A stretch of 64,000 bases of DNA. It comes from an uncultured Lachnospiraceae bacterium. GTDB taxonomy: Bacteria > Bacillota > Clostridia > Lachnospirales > Lachnospiraceae. Below the pieces are notes generated by a model. That model was not told the DNA's origin, ran no database searches, and saw only the letters and a program-made list of their open reading frames with translations. This document shows positions 44,582 to 53,640 of the stretch, piece after piece (the stretch's first letter is position 1; every line of letters begins with the position of its first letter). The position numbers and the translations under genes were made by a program. The stretch is from positions 1-64,000 of the forward strand of contig CAJUTQ010000012.1 in NCBI GenBank assembly GCA_910589265.1, written 5' to 3'.

Positions 44582-45016
44582 ATGTCTAGGATTACAGATA
44601 TTAGTTTTTTGTTCCAGAGTATGTTTGGAATAAGAAGAACAAATGTAACAACAGGGCTGGCAGGTCTTTTGCTGACAGAGGAAAACGCATAATTGCTATT
44701 CCAAAGAGCAGCAAAGATGAGATGTTTGATCAGATGAAGAAAGAATTTTTACGTGAAAATGGAGTTCTAAATGGCGATGCAACAAAGCGATTAGATGTAT
44801 ACACGAATATGTACCAAAAGGTAAAGAAAAATGATCGATTGGCAGCAGGGTATACGGTGGGACGCTATGAACGTCAGTATTGCCAGGCATTTTTACTGCT
44901 GTAAGGAAAAGGGAGCCTTTGTGGGAAATTGGGCATCCAATTCCTCCAGGGGTATTAGATGATATTCCAAGAGAATCTGTAGAAAGGGGAGGAAGGCCAA
45001 TAGATATGAAAATATA
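44582..45016 (+). pseudogene. Member of a local unknown family, frameshifted (fragment 2)
   Basis: Starts with AAGGAGG and MSRITDISFLFQSMFGI, then FQRAAKMRC/IIAIPKSSKDEMFDQM in another frame, LRENGVLNGDATKRLDVYTN and YTVGRYERQYCQAF, and finally REPLWEIGHPIPPGVLDDIP ending IDMKI. Three frames are needed. The closing W-x-I-G-x-P-I-P-x-x-V-L-D-x-I motif links it to 27490, 45846 and possibly the intact 45995 gene. Confidence 0.6.
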
Positions 45017-45164
45017 ACAATCTTTCCTGGATATGGATAACAGAAAACATGGAAAATAGAATAGCATAATTTCCTATGAATATTGGATTTTTGGGCTGTC
45101 CTTCTCCGATACCCTTTTGAAAAGTTAATGTTCACTATTTGGATTATACACTTATAATATAAAG

Positions 45165-45584
45165 TTAAAGCACTTTCACCATAAACAATTCTTGAGGCTG
45201 CTCAAAAGGTGTATTATCAAAGAAGAGTCCTCCTTTATCTATATAGCCTAACTTTCTGTAAAAATGTTGTGCTTCCTCGTCTATTTGAGTTGAAGTTATA
45301 ACCATTTTATGCCCAAGTTGGCCCATTTCCTTTTCCCAAAATTGGAGTGCTTGTTTTCCAAATCCCTTATTACGGTATGGCTTGTCAACGAAAATCAAGG
45401 TAAGAAAAGGTATGGAGTCAAAAAGTAAATTGTAACGCATAACACCTATGGTTTTTTTATTGTAACCTATAATATAACATCTTTTATCTCGTATTTTACT
45501 TTCATATTCCCATTTAGGAAGGTGCTTGTCTATTTGAAAGTAATCATAGATATCTTTTTTTGTTGCATGTGTAACGATAAACAT
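45165..45584 (-). CDS. GNAT-family N-acetyltransferase
   Basis: 139 aa. HATKKDIYDYFQIDKHLPKW at the N terminus, CoA loop FVDKPYRNKGFGKQALQFWE and the end DEEAQHFYRKLGYIDKGGLF. Typical short GNAT. It is intact in a region of dead genes and points leftward on its own. AAAGGTACC is the likely ribosome site. The acceptor is unknown. Confidence 0.88.
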   Translation of the reverse strand: MFIVTHATKKDIYDYFQIDKHLPKWEYESKIRDKRCYIIGYNKKTIGVMRYNLLFDSIPFLTLIFVDKPYRNKGFGKQALQFWEKEMGQLGHKMVITSTQIDEEAQHFYRKLGYIDKGGLFFDNTPFEQPQELFMVKVL

Positions 45585-45845
45585 CAGGTACCTTTCTGTT
45601 TTAACGCAGATTGTTTTTTAATGAAATGATTATACTATAAATTCTTTTTCTTTTCAATTTTCTTTCTGTAGCTTTATATAAAAGTTGCTCCTTGAGCATT
45701 TTTATGAAATATGGATAGGTAGTGAAAAAATTTTCTTGGCGAGGTATTCGATACGATTGAAGAATAAACGTTTTTCCAAATGTAATGAAGATGTACAACT
45801 TAGACGGGAATTTTGTTGGGGCAGTAGGAGAGGGCATATTGTAAG

Positions 45846-45958
45846 GCATTTTATGATGCAGTAAAGGAAGCAGATCCAAATTGGGAATTAGGAGAACCAT
45901 TTAGCAGGAAAATTTTAGACAAAGTTACAAGAGAATCTGTGGATATGAGTGTATAGGG
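45846..45958 (+). pseudogene. C-terminal fragment of the local unknown family (fragment 3)
   Basis: Reads AFYDAVKEADPNWELGEPFS, RKILDKVTRESVDMSV, stop. The W-x-L-G-x-P and I-L-D-x-V-x-x-E-S-V pattern matches fragment 2. It ends 36 nt before the intact gene at 45995, which may be a paralogue. Confidence 0.5.
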
Positions 45959-45994
45959 AATAAGAGCATAAAGAATTGAAATGGAGGAAAAAGA

Positions 45995-46663
45995 ATGCGC
46001 GTTCATTCATGGAATATTTCGTTGCAGCATCGGTATTTTTCAGGAACAGGAAGTATAGGCGGGATACATTTGCCAGACTGGGGAGATGATTATGTATTTT
46101 CCCAACAGAAAAGTGGTATTTCTGATGAAGAATATAAAAAACAAATAATAGAACAGGCCTATATAGATTATGCAAATGGACAATTTCAAAATAAGTCGGA
46201 AGGCTTTAACAAGCTTATGAAAAAATATGTATCAGAGGTATCTCCTGATAGAAAGGGGATCATTACTTCTGGACTAAAGGCAGTTTCTAGAAATAGACAA
46301 GAAGTTTTAAAACCAATTGATCTTTATGCAACCCTTCTGGAAGGGGAAATCAGATATAAAAAACTGCCTACAGGAAAAAGTGAGTATATAGAATTTTATG
46401 ATAAGAATGGGGAAATGGTAGCGACCTATTCCAATAATGGCTGGACAATGTATACAACAGAGGCAGAGGCTGCCCGTCAAACAGAAATGTGCTTTCTATA
46501 TGTTGCTGCATGGAGAGATGCAAAAAATGGTAATGTTCAAAAGGACAATGCTTTGGCAGAGAAGGAGGGTTTGAAAACAGTTCCTATGGATGTGGGAAAT
46601 AGGGTTCTTAGAGAATTACCCGATTATATTGAGGATAAGCCAGCTTTTGACAGGAGAGCATAA
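45995..46663 (+). CDS. Hypothetical protein, 222 aa
   Basis: Intact: VHSWNISLQHRYFSGTGSIG, a helical middle (SDEEYKKQIIEQAYIDYANG, EGFNKLMKKYVSEV), a beta-rich core (YIEFYDKNGEMVATYSNNGW, TMYTTEAEAARQTEM) and the end PMDVGNRVLRELPDYIEDKP. The last part loosely resembles the tail motif of the fragments at 27490, 44900 and 45846. No signal peptide. AATGGAGG precedes the ATG. Unknown family; one of several related genes that once stood here. Confidence 0.65.
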   Translation: MRVHSWNISLQHRYFSGTGSIGGIHLPDWGDDYVFSQQKSGISDEEYKKQIIEQAYIDYANGQFQNKSEGFNKLMKKYVSEVSPDRKGIITSGLKAVSRNRQEVLKPIDLYATLLEGEIRYKKLPTGKSEYIEFYDKNGEMVATYSNNGWTMYTTEAEAARQTEMCFLYVAAWRDAKNGNVQKDNALAEKEGLKTVPMDVGNRVLRELPDYIEDKPAFDRRA

Positions 46664-46942
46664 AAAGGTGTATGTAAAGTTATTTTTTTATAAAGATAAA
46701 TAAATAGTAGAATTTTGCAAGGGAGGTAGACATAATGGCTATGTGGAAATCTTGGCATAGCTGCCATAAATAAGGAAGCCATGATAAATCATCCCAACGA
46801 GGCAGTTTAGGGACAAGTACGTAAGACGACAAATTGCATATTATAAGATGAGAAATACAAGATAAGTAATACGCTATATACATAAAAAGGATAAAGAAAT
46901 TGATAAAATATAGATAATATAACGAATAATTAATAATAATAC
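46664..46942. other. Intergenic stretch
   Basis: A+T-rich, no gene recognised, up to the PTS promoter. Confidence 0.5.
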
Positions 46943-46971
46943 TTGACTTATATTGTATATATTGATATAAT
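46943..46971 (+). promoter_or_regulatory. Promoter of the PTS operon
   Basis: TTGACT, 17-nt spacer, TATAAT. Near-consensus, about 30 nt before the RAT. Confidence 0.8.
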
Positions 46972-47001
46972 CTAAACATAAATAAAAATAGCCAATGATT
47001 T

Positions 47002-47080
47002 GGGTTGTTACTGTTAAAGCAGGCAAAACCAAATTTTATAGATCAACAGAAAAGTTGATTTATAAAATTTGGTTTTTTTT
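47002..47080 (+). promoter_or_regulatory. RAT antiterminator and terminator for LicT/BglG control
   Basis: The ribonucleic antiterminator GGGTTGTTACTG...AAAGCAGGCAAAACC lies at 47002-47030. Its end (AACC) is also the first arm of a long terminator, AACCAAATTTTATA pairing with TATAAAATTTGGTT and a T run (47027-47080). LicT binding to the RAT would prevent terminator formation: the classic BglG-type switch. Confidence 0.9.
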
Positions 47081-47200
47081 ATTCCATGGAAAAAGCATGT
47101 ATCCTACTGGCACTGGGGAGGAAATGGAAATGCTTTGTATGGAAGCTGAATAACGGTCATAAAATGATGAATGAAAGAAAAAAGATAAGAGGAAAGAACA

Positions 47201-48040
47201 TTGCGTATCGAAAAGGTGATCAACAATAATATTATTTCCACAAGGGATAAGCAGGGAGTAGAGTTGGTTGTCATGGGGAGAGGGATTGGGTTTGGAAAGA
47301 AACCAGGCAGTGAAGTTGTTGAAAAGAAAATTGAGAAAGTTTTCAGATTGGAAAACATGGATAACAAAGAGCAATTTAAAGAACGGTTAGCCTCCTTTCC
47401 TATTGAACATATCAGACTTTCGACAGATATCATTTCCTATGCCAGGGAAAGCTTAGAAATTAAGCTGAATCAAAATGTATATTTGACATTGACAGATCAT
47501 ATTAGTTATGCCTTAGAAAGACATCAAAAAGGGCTGTATTTTAATAATGTATTATATGATGAAGTAAAGCTATTTTATCCTTTAGAGTACTCCGTTGGAA
47601 GGTATGCCCTGGAACTGATTGAAGAGAGGACAGGGAATCGATTGGAGGAAGATGAGTCAGCTTCCATTGCCCTTCATATTATTAATGGGGAACTAAATGC
47701 CACCATGGGAACGACGTTTTTTATGATTAAAATGATGCGCGAGATGATGGAGATCATTGAGAAGAATATTTCTATGCCAGAGGGGAGGAACTATCCTAGA
47801 AATCGGCTGGTTTCTGATTTGAAACAGCTTGCGAATCGTCTTGTGTCAGAAAAACCTTTAAGAGGAAGGAGGGATGAAAGACTGTATCAGTTTGTGGAAG
47901 AGAACTATATGCAGGAATACGAAATGATTGATGGAATTAATCATTATATAGAAGAGAAGTACCATTGCAGTATGACTGAAGAAGAGAAAATTTATTTGAC
48001 ATTGAATATTAAAAGGATGAAAGACTTATATGTCTGTTAA
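47201..48040 (+). CDS. licT: BglG/LicT-family transcription antiterminator
   Basis: 279 aa. N-terminal RNA-binding CAT domain (RIEKVINNNIISTRDKQG, GRGIGFGKKPGSEV), then two PTS regulation domains with their His sites: ISYARESLEIKLNQNVYLTL with LTDHISYALER, and ESASIALHIINGE, and YQFVEENYMQEYEM. TTG start at 47201 after AGAGGAAAG. It binds the RAT just upstream and is controlled by phosphorylation from the PTS. First gene of the operon with EIIA and EIIBC. Confidence 0.93.
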   Translation: MRIEKVINNNIISTRDKQGVELVVMGRGIGFGKKPGSEVVEKKIEKVFRLENMDNKEQFKERLASFPIEHIRLSTDIISYARESLEIKLNQNVYLTLTDHISYALERHQKGLYFNNVLYDEVKLFYPLEYSVGRYALELIEERTGNRLEEDESASIALHIINGELNATMGTTFFMIKMMREMMEIIEKNISMPEGRNYPRNRLVSDLKQLANRLVSEKPLRGRRDERLYQFVEENYMQEYEMIDGINHYIEEKYHCSMTEEEKIYLTLNIKRMKDLYVC

Positions 48041-48058
48041 AAGGAAGGGAGAACGTGG

Positions 48059-48547
48059 ATGAAGTTATTTCATAAATTATTTTTAAATAAGGATAGTCTT
48101 GGAATTGGAGCTCCAGTAGCAGGGAGGCTGATCAGTATTAAGGAAGTGGATGACCCAGCCTTTAACGAAGAGGTGCTAGGAAAGGGGGTGGCTGTTGTAC
48201 CTTCGGACATGCGAATCTGTTCACCAGTTGATGGCAAAGTCAGTGCGATATTTCCTACGGGTCATGCAGCGGCAGTGACAAGCAAGGAGGGTGTGGAAAT
48301 ACTCATCCATGTGGGGCTTGATACAGTGAAGCTGAAGGGGAGATACTTTACAGTATATGCTCATGAAGGACAGGAGGTGAAAAAGGGGGAGCTCCTCTTA
48401 GAAGCAGATATAGAAAAGATTCAGGCTGAAGGCTATGATATTACGACACCTATTGTTATATGTAATTCTGATGATTTTTCTAAAATCCAAATAACAGAAC
48501 CTGGCGTTGTATTTCAGGGAGAAGAGATTTTAAATGTGCAAAAATAA
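48059..48547 (+). CDS. PTS glucose-type EIIA component
   Basis: 162 aa, free EIIA(Glc) family: GAPVAGRLISIKEVDDPAF, DMRICSPVDGKVSAIFPTGH and the phosphorylated His in VEILIHVGLDTVKLKGRYF. It takes phosphate from HPr and gives it to the EIIB domain of the next gene. GGGAG precedes the ATG. Confidence 0.93.
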   Translation: MKLFHKLFLNKDSLGIGAPVAGRLISIKEVDDPAFNEEVLGKGVAVVPSDMRICSPVDGKVSAIFPTGHAAAVTSKEGVEILIHVGLDTVKLKGRYFTVYAHEGQEVKKGELLLEADIEKIQAEGYDITTPIVICNSDDFSKIQITEPGVVFQGEEILNVQK

Positions 48548-48570
48548 AAATAACAAGGGGGTAAGTTTTT

Positions 48571-50040
48571 ATGATGAAATTTTTACAAAAATTAGGTAAG
48601 GCTTTAATGCTGCCTGTAGCATGTCTGCCCATATGCGGTATTCTTATGGGTATTGGTTATGCCCTTTGTCCAGCAACCATGCAGGGGGGTGAGATTACTG
48701 GATTTTTACATCTTCTCGGATTCTTTTTGGTAAAGGCTGGAGGTGCATTAATTGATAATATGGCCATTTTGTTTGTTATTGGTGTAGGGGTAGGTATGTC
48801 TGACGACCATGATGGCACTGCAGGCTTGGCAGCTATTGCTGCATGGCTGATGATTACCAATCTCCTTTCTGTTGGTACTGTTACCACGTTGATTCCATCA
48901 ATAGCAGAGGATGCAAAAAAAACATTGGCCTTTTCAGCTATTGCGAATCCATTCATTGGTATTCTTTCAGGCGTTATTGGGGCAACATGTTACAATAAGT
49001 TCAAAACAACGAAGCTGCCAGATTGGTTGTCATTTTTCAGCGGCAAACGTTGTGTGTCAATTATTTCTGGAGTAGTATCTATTGTTGTTGCTGCTATTCT
49101 TTTATTTGTATGGCCTATCGTGTATGGTGTACTTCTGGCAATAGGTAACGGAATTGTGAGTCTTGATGCAGTGGGAGCAGGCATCTATGCTTTCTTGAAC
49201 AGGCTGCTAATACCAACAGGATTACACCATGCATTAAACAATGTTTTTTGGTTTGATACTGTGGGACTTGGTGATTTGAAACATTTCTGGGCAGGAGAGA
49301 CGAGCAAGGATGTGACATGGAGCTTAGGGATGTATATGTCTGGATTCTTCCCTTGCATGATGTTTGGAATTCCAGGTGCAGCCTTGGCTATGATTCATAC
49401 AGCAAAAGAGAATAAAAGAAAGGTTGCTATTGGCTTAGTAGCCTCGGCAGCAATCTGCTCTTTTGTATGCGGTGTAACAGAGCCTTTTGAATTTGGATTT
49501 ATGTTCCTTGCGCCAGTTCTGTATTTGATCTATGCATTACTATATGGGGTATTTACTTTTATAACTACATTGATTGGCTTTCGAGGGGGCTTTAGTTTTT
49601 CAGCAGGGGCTACTGATCTTGTCTTCTCAGCTTCCTTGCCAGCAGCTCAGAATACATGGATGATTCTTCCCCTTGGCTTGGCAGCATTTATAATCTTTTA
49701 TGTCGTTTTCCGTTTCGCTATTGTGAAATTTGATTTAAAGACTCCTGGAAGAGAAGAGGAGGATGTGGAGGCAGAAAAGAAAGCAGTTCTTGCCAATAGT
49801 AATTTTACCCAAGTAGCTGGTATTATTTTGGAAGGGCTGGGAGGAAAGGACAATATTACTTCTCTTGACAATTGTATAACAAGACTTCGCCTAGAGATTA
49901 AGGATTATACATTGATTGACGAGAAAAAGATTAAATCAGCAGGCATTGCAGGCGTTATGAGACCGAGTAAAAACGCTATTCAAGTTATTGTAGGTACAAA
50001 GGTTCAATTTGTTGCCGATGAAATGAAGAAAATGTTGTAA
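48571..50040 (+). CDS. PTS EIIBC component, glucose/glucoside type
   Basis: 489 aa. About ten membrane segments of EIIC (KALMLPVACLPICGILMGIG, GVTEPFEFGFMFLAPVLY) and a C-terminal EIIB domain with the phosphorylated Cys in TSLDNCITRLRLEIKDYTLI (given as LDNCITRLRLEI). Glucose, maltose, N-acetylglucosamine or a glucoside are possible substrates; the control by a LicT protein favours a glucoside. A second ATG at 48574 is possible. Confidence 0.9.
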   Translation: MMKFLQKLGKALMLPVACLPICGILMGIGYALCPATMQGGEITGFLHLLGFFLVKAGGALIDNMAILFVIGVGVGMSDDHDGTAGLAAIAAWLMITNLLSVGTVTTLIPSIAEDAKKTLAFSAIANPFIGILSGVIGATCYNKFKTTKLPDWLSFFSGKRCVSIISGVVSIVVAAILLFVWPIVYGVLLAIGNGIVSLDAVGAGIYAFLNRLLIPTGLHHALNNVFWFDTVGLGDLKHFWAGETSKDVTWSLGMYMSGFFPCMMFGIPGAALAMIHTAKENKRKVAIGLVASAAICSFVCGVTEPFEFGFMFLAPVLYLIYALLYGVFTFITTLIGFRGGFSFSAGATDLVFSASLPAAQNTWMILPLGLAAFIIFYVVFRFAIVKFDLKTPGREEEDVEAEKKAVLANSNFTQVAGIILEGLGGKDNITSLDNCITRLRLEIKDYTLIDEKKIKSAGIAGVMRPSKNAIQVIVGTKVQFVADEMKKML

Positions 50041-50080
50041 GAATACGAGGGGAAAACAGATACTAAATTAGTAATTTAAG

Positions 50081-50127
50081 AAATCGTAAGAGCGAAGACC
50101 AGGAGGCCTTGTTCTTACGATTTTTTC
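50081..50127 (+). terminator. Terminator of the PTS operon
   Basis: AAATCGTAAGA pairs with TTCTTACGATTT, followed by TTTT; a 20-nt loop holds a second short stem. Confidence 0.8.
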
Positions 50128-50183
50128 TATCATAGAAAAGTATTATGCGCACTGGTGCAAAAGATATTATGTCCTTAAGGCGA

Positions 50184-50287
50184 CTGCACTGGGGCAGCAA
50201 AGTGTGCAAGTCCCTCATGATTGAGAGGATGGGGAGCTAATGTGGGCTTGCCCACTTTGTTCTATAGGAAAAGGTTCTATGTTGACA
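50184..50287. repeat. Structured intergenic element, copy B
   Basis: Counterpart of 2993-3087. Here CAAAGTGTGCAAG (50198 region) can also pair with CTTGCCCACTTTG over 12 of 13 positions, enclosing the CCTC/GAGG hairpin; the alternative local hairpin is GTGGGC/GCCCAC. Located after the PTS terminator and before the CPBP protease. Confidence 0.55.
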
Positions 50288-50403
50288 TCATCTATAAAAC
50301 TATAATATTATAGTAAAAATAAAGGAAAGGAGAAGGTATCTTAGGAAGTTACATAGGAGAGGAAGGAGGCTGCTTTGAAAAACATTCTAATTACTTTTAT
50401 AAA

Positions 50404-51180
50404 ATGCATTTTTTTTTCTTTGGATGGGCAATGATGTCCGCTACTTTGAATTTATCCACTTCTAAGAATCCAGCTATTTGGAGACTGTGGGCAGAGATTA
50501 TACCCCTCTTAGCCATGATTATTTTTACGTTTATCTTTTGGATAATTGAAAAGAAAGAGATTGGGTTATGTTTGTTTAGCCATTCAAAAAAAGGAATTTT
50601 AGTAGGAATGGCAATGGGGATAGTGTGGTTGGGAACGCCGGTCGCTATTTTGAAGGCAATGAATATAATAGAAATAAATGGAAAGAACCATATTCCGTTA
50701 CTTGCAGTATGGATATTGGCAGTTTTTTTCAATGCTGTCATGCAAGAACTTCTTGTGAGAGGATACTTATACCAGATGTTAAAGCAAAAGTATCATATTG
50801 TCCCAGCTGTTATTGTGACTACGGGCCTATTTACTTTTCTTCATGGGGGAGCTTTGGAAGCAGGGGTTATTCCAGCAATGAATGTACTTACCATGAGCTT
50901 GCTTATGACAATACTCCTTGAATATTGTGGTTCTATTATTGCTCCGACAGTGGCACATTTTTTATGGAATGGAATAGGAGCTGTCATCTTGGGAGGCGTT
51001 TCTTTAGCAGATGATTATCCCCATTTGTTTCATATGGATTTTTTAGGAAATGACTTGTTGTCTGGGGGAGTGTGTAAAATAGAAGGAAGCATTGTTGTTT
51101 TGATAGTGAATTGTATATTTATACTTATTATTTTTCTTCTTATGAAAAAACGAAAGGATTCCTATTTTGGGGAGAGATGA
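50404..51180 (+). CDS. CPBP-family (CAAX-like) intramembrane metalloprotease
   Basis: 258 aa from ATG 50404, with about eight membrane segments. Active-site motifs: QELLVRGYLYQML (motif 1, QE instead of the usual EE), FTFLHGG (motif 2) and HFLWNGIG (motif 3). These enzymes modify or cut membrane proteins, often for immunity. GGAAGGAGG at 50361 lies before a TTG at 50375 that is one frame off; a tenth T in the T9 tract at 50409-50417 would join them. The real N terminus is therefore uncertain. Confidence 0.8.
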   Translation: MHFFFFGWAMMSATLNLSTSKNPAIWRLWAEIIPLLAMIIFTFIFWIIEKKEIGLCLFSHSKKGILVGMAMGIVWLGTPVAILKAMNIIEINGKNHIPLLAVWILAVFFNAVMQELLVRGYLYQMLKQKYHIVPAVIVTTGLFTFLHGGALEAGVIPAMNVLTMSLLMTILLEYCGSIIAPTVAHFLWNGIGAVILGGVSLADDYPHLFHMDFLGNDLLSGGVCKIEGSIVVLIVNCIFILIIFLLMKKRKDSYFGER

Positions 51181-51377
51181 GGGACGGAAGATTTCAACAA
51201 GGAAAGAAGGCAAAAAAAGATATTTTTTTGTCCTGCTTAATCGTTGGATTGTTCCAATTCCCATGTTGGAAATTCTTTGTTCATATAGGGCCTTTGTTGG
51301 ATTACGTACAAACGGATGATATCATGATTCAATATTATGAAGAAAAAATGGTATGTATAGCGTGGAGTGTTCTATGA
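51177..51377 (+). CDS. Small 66-aa ORF coupled on both sides
   Basis: MRDGRFQQGKKAKKDIFLSC then a hydrophobic stretch LIVGLFQFPCWKFFVHIGPL and an acidic tail. The ATG overlaps the CPBP stop (ATGA) and the stop overlaps the next GNAT ATG (ATGA). Coupling at both ends favours a real small membrane protein, although its composition is not compelling. Confidence 0.4.
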   Translation: MRDGRFQQGKKAKKDIFLSCLIVGLFQFPCWKFFVHIGPLLDYVQTDDIMIQYYEEKMVCIAWSVL

Positions 51378-51832
51378 AATATAAAATAAAAAAACTACAA
51401 GAATATAAGAACTTAATAAATATTTCTGCTCATTGGTTTCATTTGAAATGGAATCTTCCGGTTGAAGTATATCTTAAAAGTATGGAAAAGTGTATTGAAA
51501 ACAAGAGTAATATACCACAATGGTATATTACAATGGTAAATGAGAAAATAGTAGGTGGACTAGGAGTTATAGAAAATGATTTTCATGACAGAAAAGAGTT
51601 ATCTCCCAATATTTGCGCAGTTTACGTAGAAGAAAATTACCGTTGCCAAGGCATTGCAGGAGAAATGCTGGATTTTGCATGCCAAGATATGAAAGAGAGA
51701 GGGAGAGATACCTTATACCTTCTGACGGATCATACTTCCTTTTATGAACGGTATGGGTGGAATTTTTTTTCCATGGCACAAGGAGATGGGGAAACACATA
51801 TGTCAAGAATATATATACATAAAGAAGTGTGA
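51374..51832 (+). CDS. GNAT-family N-acetyltransferase
   Basis: 152 aa. Reads YKIKKLQEYKNLINISAHWF, HLKWNLPVEVYLKSMEKCIE, and the CoA loop ICAVYVEENYRCQGIAGEML followed by FYERYGWNFF. A GNAT of the type often annotated as aminoglycoside-like acetyltransferase; no drug can be named. The start is at 51374 in an ATGA overlap. Confidence 0.85.
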   Translation: MKYKIKKLQEYKNLINISAHWFHLKWNLPVEVYLKSMEKCIENKSNIPQWYITMVNEKIVGGLGVIENDFHDRKELSPNICAVYVEENYRCQGIAGEMLDFACQDMKERGRDTLYLLTDHTSFYERYGWNFFSMAQGDGETHMSRIYIHKEV

Positions 51833-52062
51833 GAGGATTTTCTATTCTGCCTAAATTTTCTAGTAAAAAAATTTTAAGTCTCACATTGTAAAGATAGGCT
51901 CCTATGCTAAGTTTATCCTTTTAAAAAGTTAAGAAAAAGGAAGTGCTTGCTATTTTCTTTCATTCAGGTTATATTTTTATAGGAATTAAGAGATAGTATG
52001 AAAGTAGTGAGTAATAAACATAATTTATAACAAAAATAATTTGACTAGAAGGAGCATGGAGC

Positions 52063-53586
52063 ATGAGAGGAGTAGAAACACGTATTCAGGAAATCAGGCA
52101 TAGAATCTTTAGGGAGGTAGCCCGTATGGCTTACCATACAGAATGGCCAGTAGATAAAAGAATAGAGGAGCTTCCATATAAGATTATTCCCGGAGAAGTG
52201 GGAAATTATCGCCATGATGTTTTTTTAGAAAGGGCAATTGTAGGGGAGCGTCTTCGTCTGGCAATGGGGCTTCCTTATCGCAGCGCGGCAGATCACGCCC
52301 CTATTTCAGATGATATTATGTTGGCAGACAGGGCTGAGACTTATTATACTCCTCCTTTGATCAACGTCATTAAATTTGCATGTAATGCCTGTTATGAGAA
52401 GAAAGTTTTTGTGACAGACGGGTGTCAGGGATGCCTGGCTCATCCTTGTGAAGAAGTTTGCCCGACAAACGCAATTTATATCAATAGAAGCAATGGACGT
52501 TCCCGTATTGATCAGGAAAAGTGTATTAAATGTGGAAGATGTGCCGAGGTTTGCGCCTATCATGCCATTATTGTCCAGGAGCGTCCTTGTGCAGCAGCCT
52601 GTGGAGTAGACGCCATTCATTCCGATGAGAATGGAAAGGCAGACATTGACTACGAAAAATGTGTATCTTGTGGAATGTGTCTTGTAAACTGTCCCTTTGG
52701 GGCCATTGCAGATAAATCTCAGATTTTTCAGGTAATTCGGGCTATACAGTCAGGAGAACGAGTCTATGCAGCAGTGGCCCCAGCTTTTGTGGGCCAGTTT
52801 GGGCCCAAGGTGACACCAGGAAAGCTTAGGGCTGCTATGAAGGAGTTAGGCTTTGCGGATGTATTTGAGGTAGCAGTAGGGGCAGACTTATGTGCCACTC
52901 AGGAAGCCGAAGACTTTGTTAAAGAAGTGCCAGAAAAGCTTCCGTTTATGGCAACTTCCTGCTGTCCTGCCTGGTCTATGATGGCAAAGAAGTTTTTCCC
53001 AGAAATCAGCCATTGTATTTCCATGGCTTTAACTCCTATGACGTTGACTGCCCGCCTTATTAAGAGATATCATAAAAAGGCCAAAGTAGTATTTATTGGA
53101 CCTTGCGCTGCTAAAAAATTAGAAGCAATGAGAAGTGATATTCGAAGTGATGTAGATTTTGTCCTTACCTTTGAAGAAATGGCAGGAATATTTGATGCGA
53201 AGCATGTAGATATAGAAAATATGGAAGAGGATCCAGAAGGAGTGAATGACGCTTCCACAGATGGCCGTAATTTTGCAGTATCTGGGGGAGTAGCTACCTC
53301 TGTAGTAGGAGTTATCCATGATAAATATCCTGAGCGTGAGATCAAAGTTGCCAATGGAGAAGGGCTTAGGGAGTGCAGGAAGCTTTTAGCAATGGCAAAG
53401 GCAGGAAAATATGACGGATACCTTTTGGAAGGTATGGCATGTCCAGGAGGATGTGTTGCTGGGGCTGGGACAATGCAGCCAATAAAAAAATCTCAGACTG
53501 CAGTAAACTTATACGCATCAAAGGCCAATCACAAAGTATCCAATAAAACAGAGCATGTAAAAGAATTAGACCGGTTAGTGAAATAA
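52063..53586 (+). CDS. [FeFe] hydrogenase, group B type
   Basis: 507 aa. Ferredoxin-like part with CNACYEKKVFVTDGCQGCLA-type Cys groups and two classic [4Fe-4S] motifs (CIKCGRCAEVCAYHAI, CVSCGMCLVNCPFGAI), then the H-cluster motifs TSCCPAWSMM (about residue 297), IGPCAAKKLEAM and EGMACPGGCVAGAG. The TSCCPAW form points to the group B/monomeric soluble enzymes. It uses electrons from ferredoxin to make or use H2 in fermentation. It is a single gene with a strong AGAAGGAG. Confidence 0.93.
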   Translation: MRGVETRIQEIRHRIFREVARMAYHTEWPVDKRIEELPYKIIPGEVGNYRHDVFLERAIVGERLRLAMGLPYRSAADHAPISDDIMLADRAETYYTPPLINVIKFACNACYEKKVFVTDGCQGCLAHPCEEVCPTNAIYINRSNGRSRIDQEKCIKCGRCAEVCAYHAIIVQERPCAAACGVDAIHSDENGKADIDYEKCVSCGMCLVNCPFGAIADKSQIFQVIRAIQSGERVYAAVAPAFVGQFGPKVTPGKLRAAMKELGFADVFEVAVGADLCATQEAEDFVKEVPEKLPFMATSCCPAWSMMAKKFFPEISHCISMALTPMTLTARLIKRYHKKAKVVFIGPCAAKKLEAMRSDIRSDVDFVLTFEEMAGIFDAKHVDIENMEEDPEGVNDASTDGRNFAVSGGVATSVVGVIHDKYPEREIKVANGEGLRECRKLLAMAKAGKYDGYLLEGMACPGGCVAGAGTMQPIKKSQTAVNLYASKANHKVSNKTEHVKELDRLVK

Positions 53587-53640
53587 AAAGCAGGGATTCT
53601 ACTGGGGAAAATATTGTTGAAATGAAAGGGGGCTTTTTCC

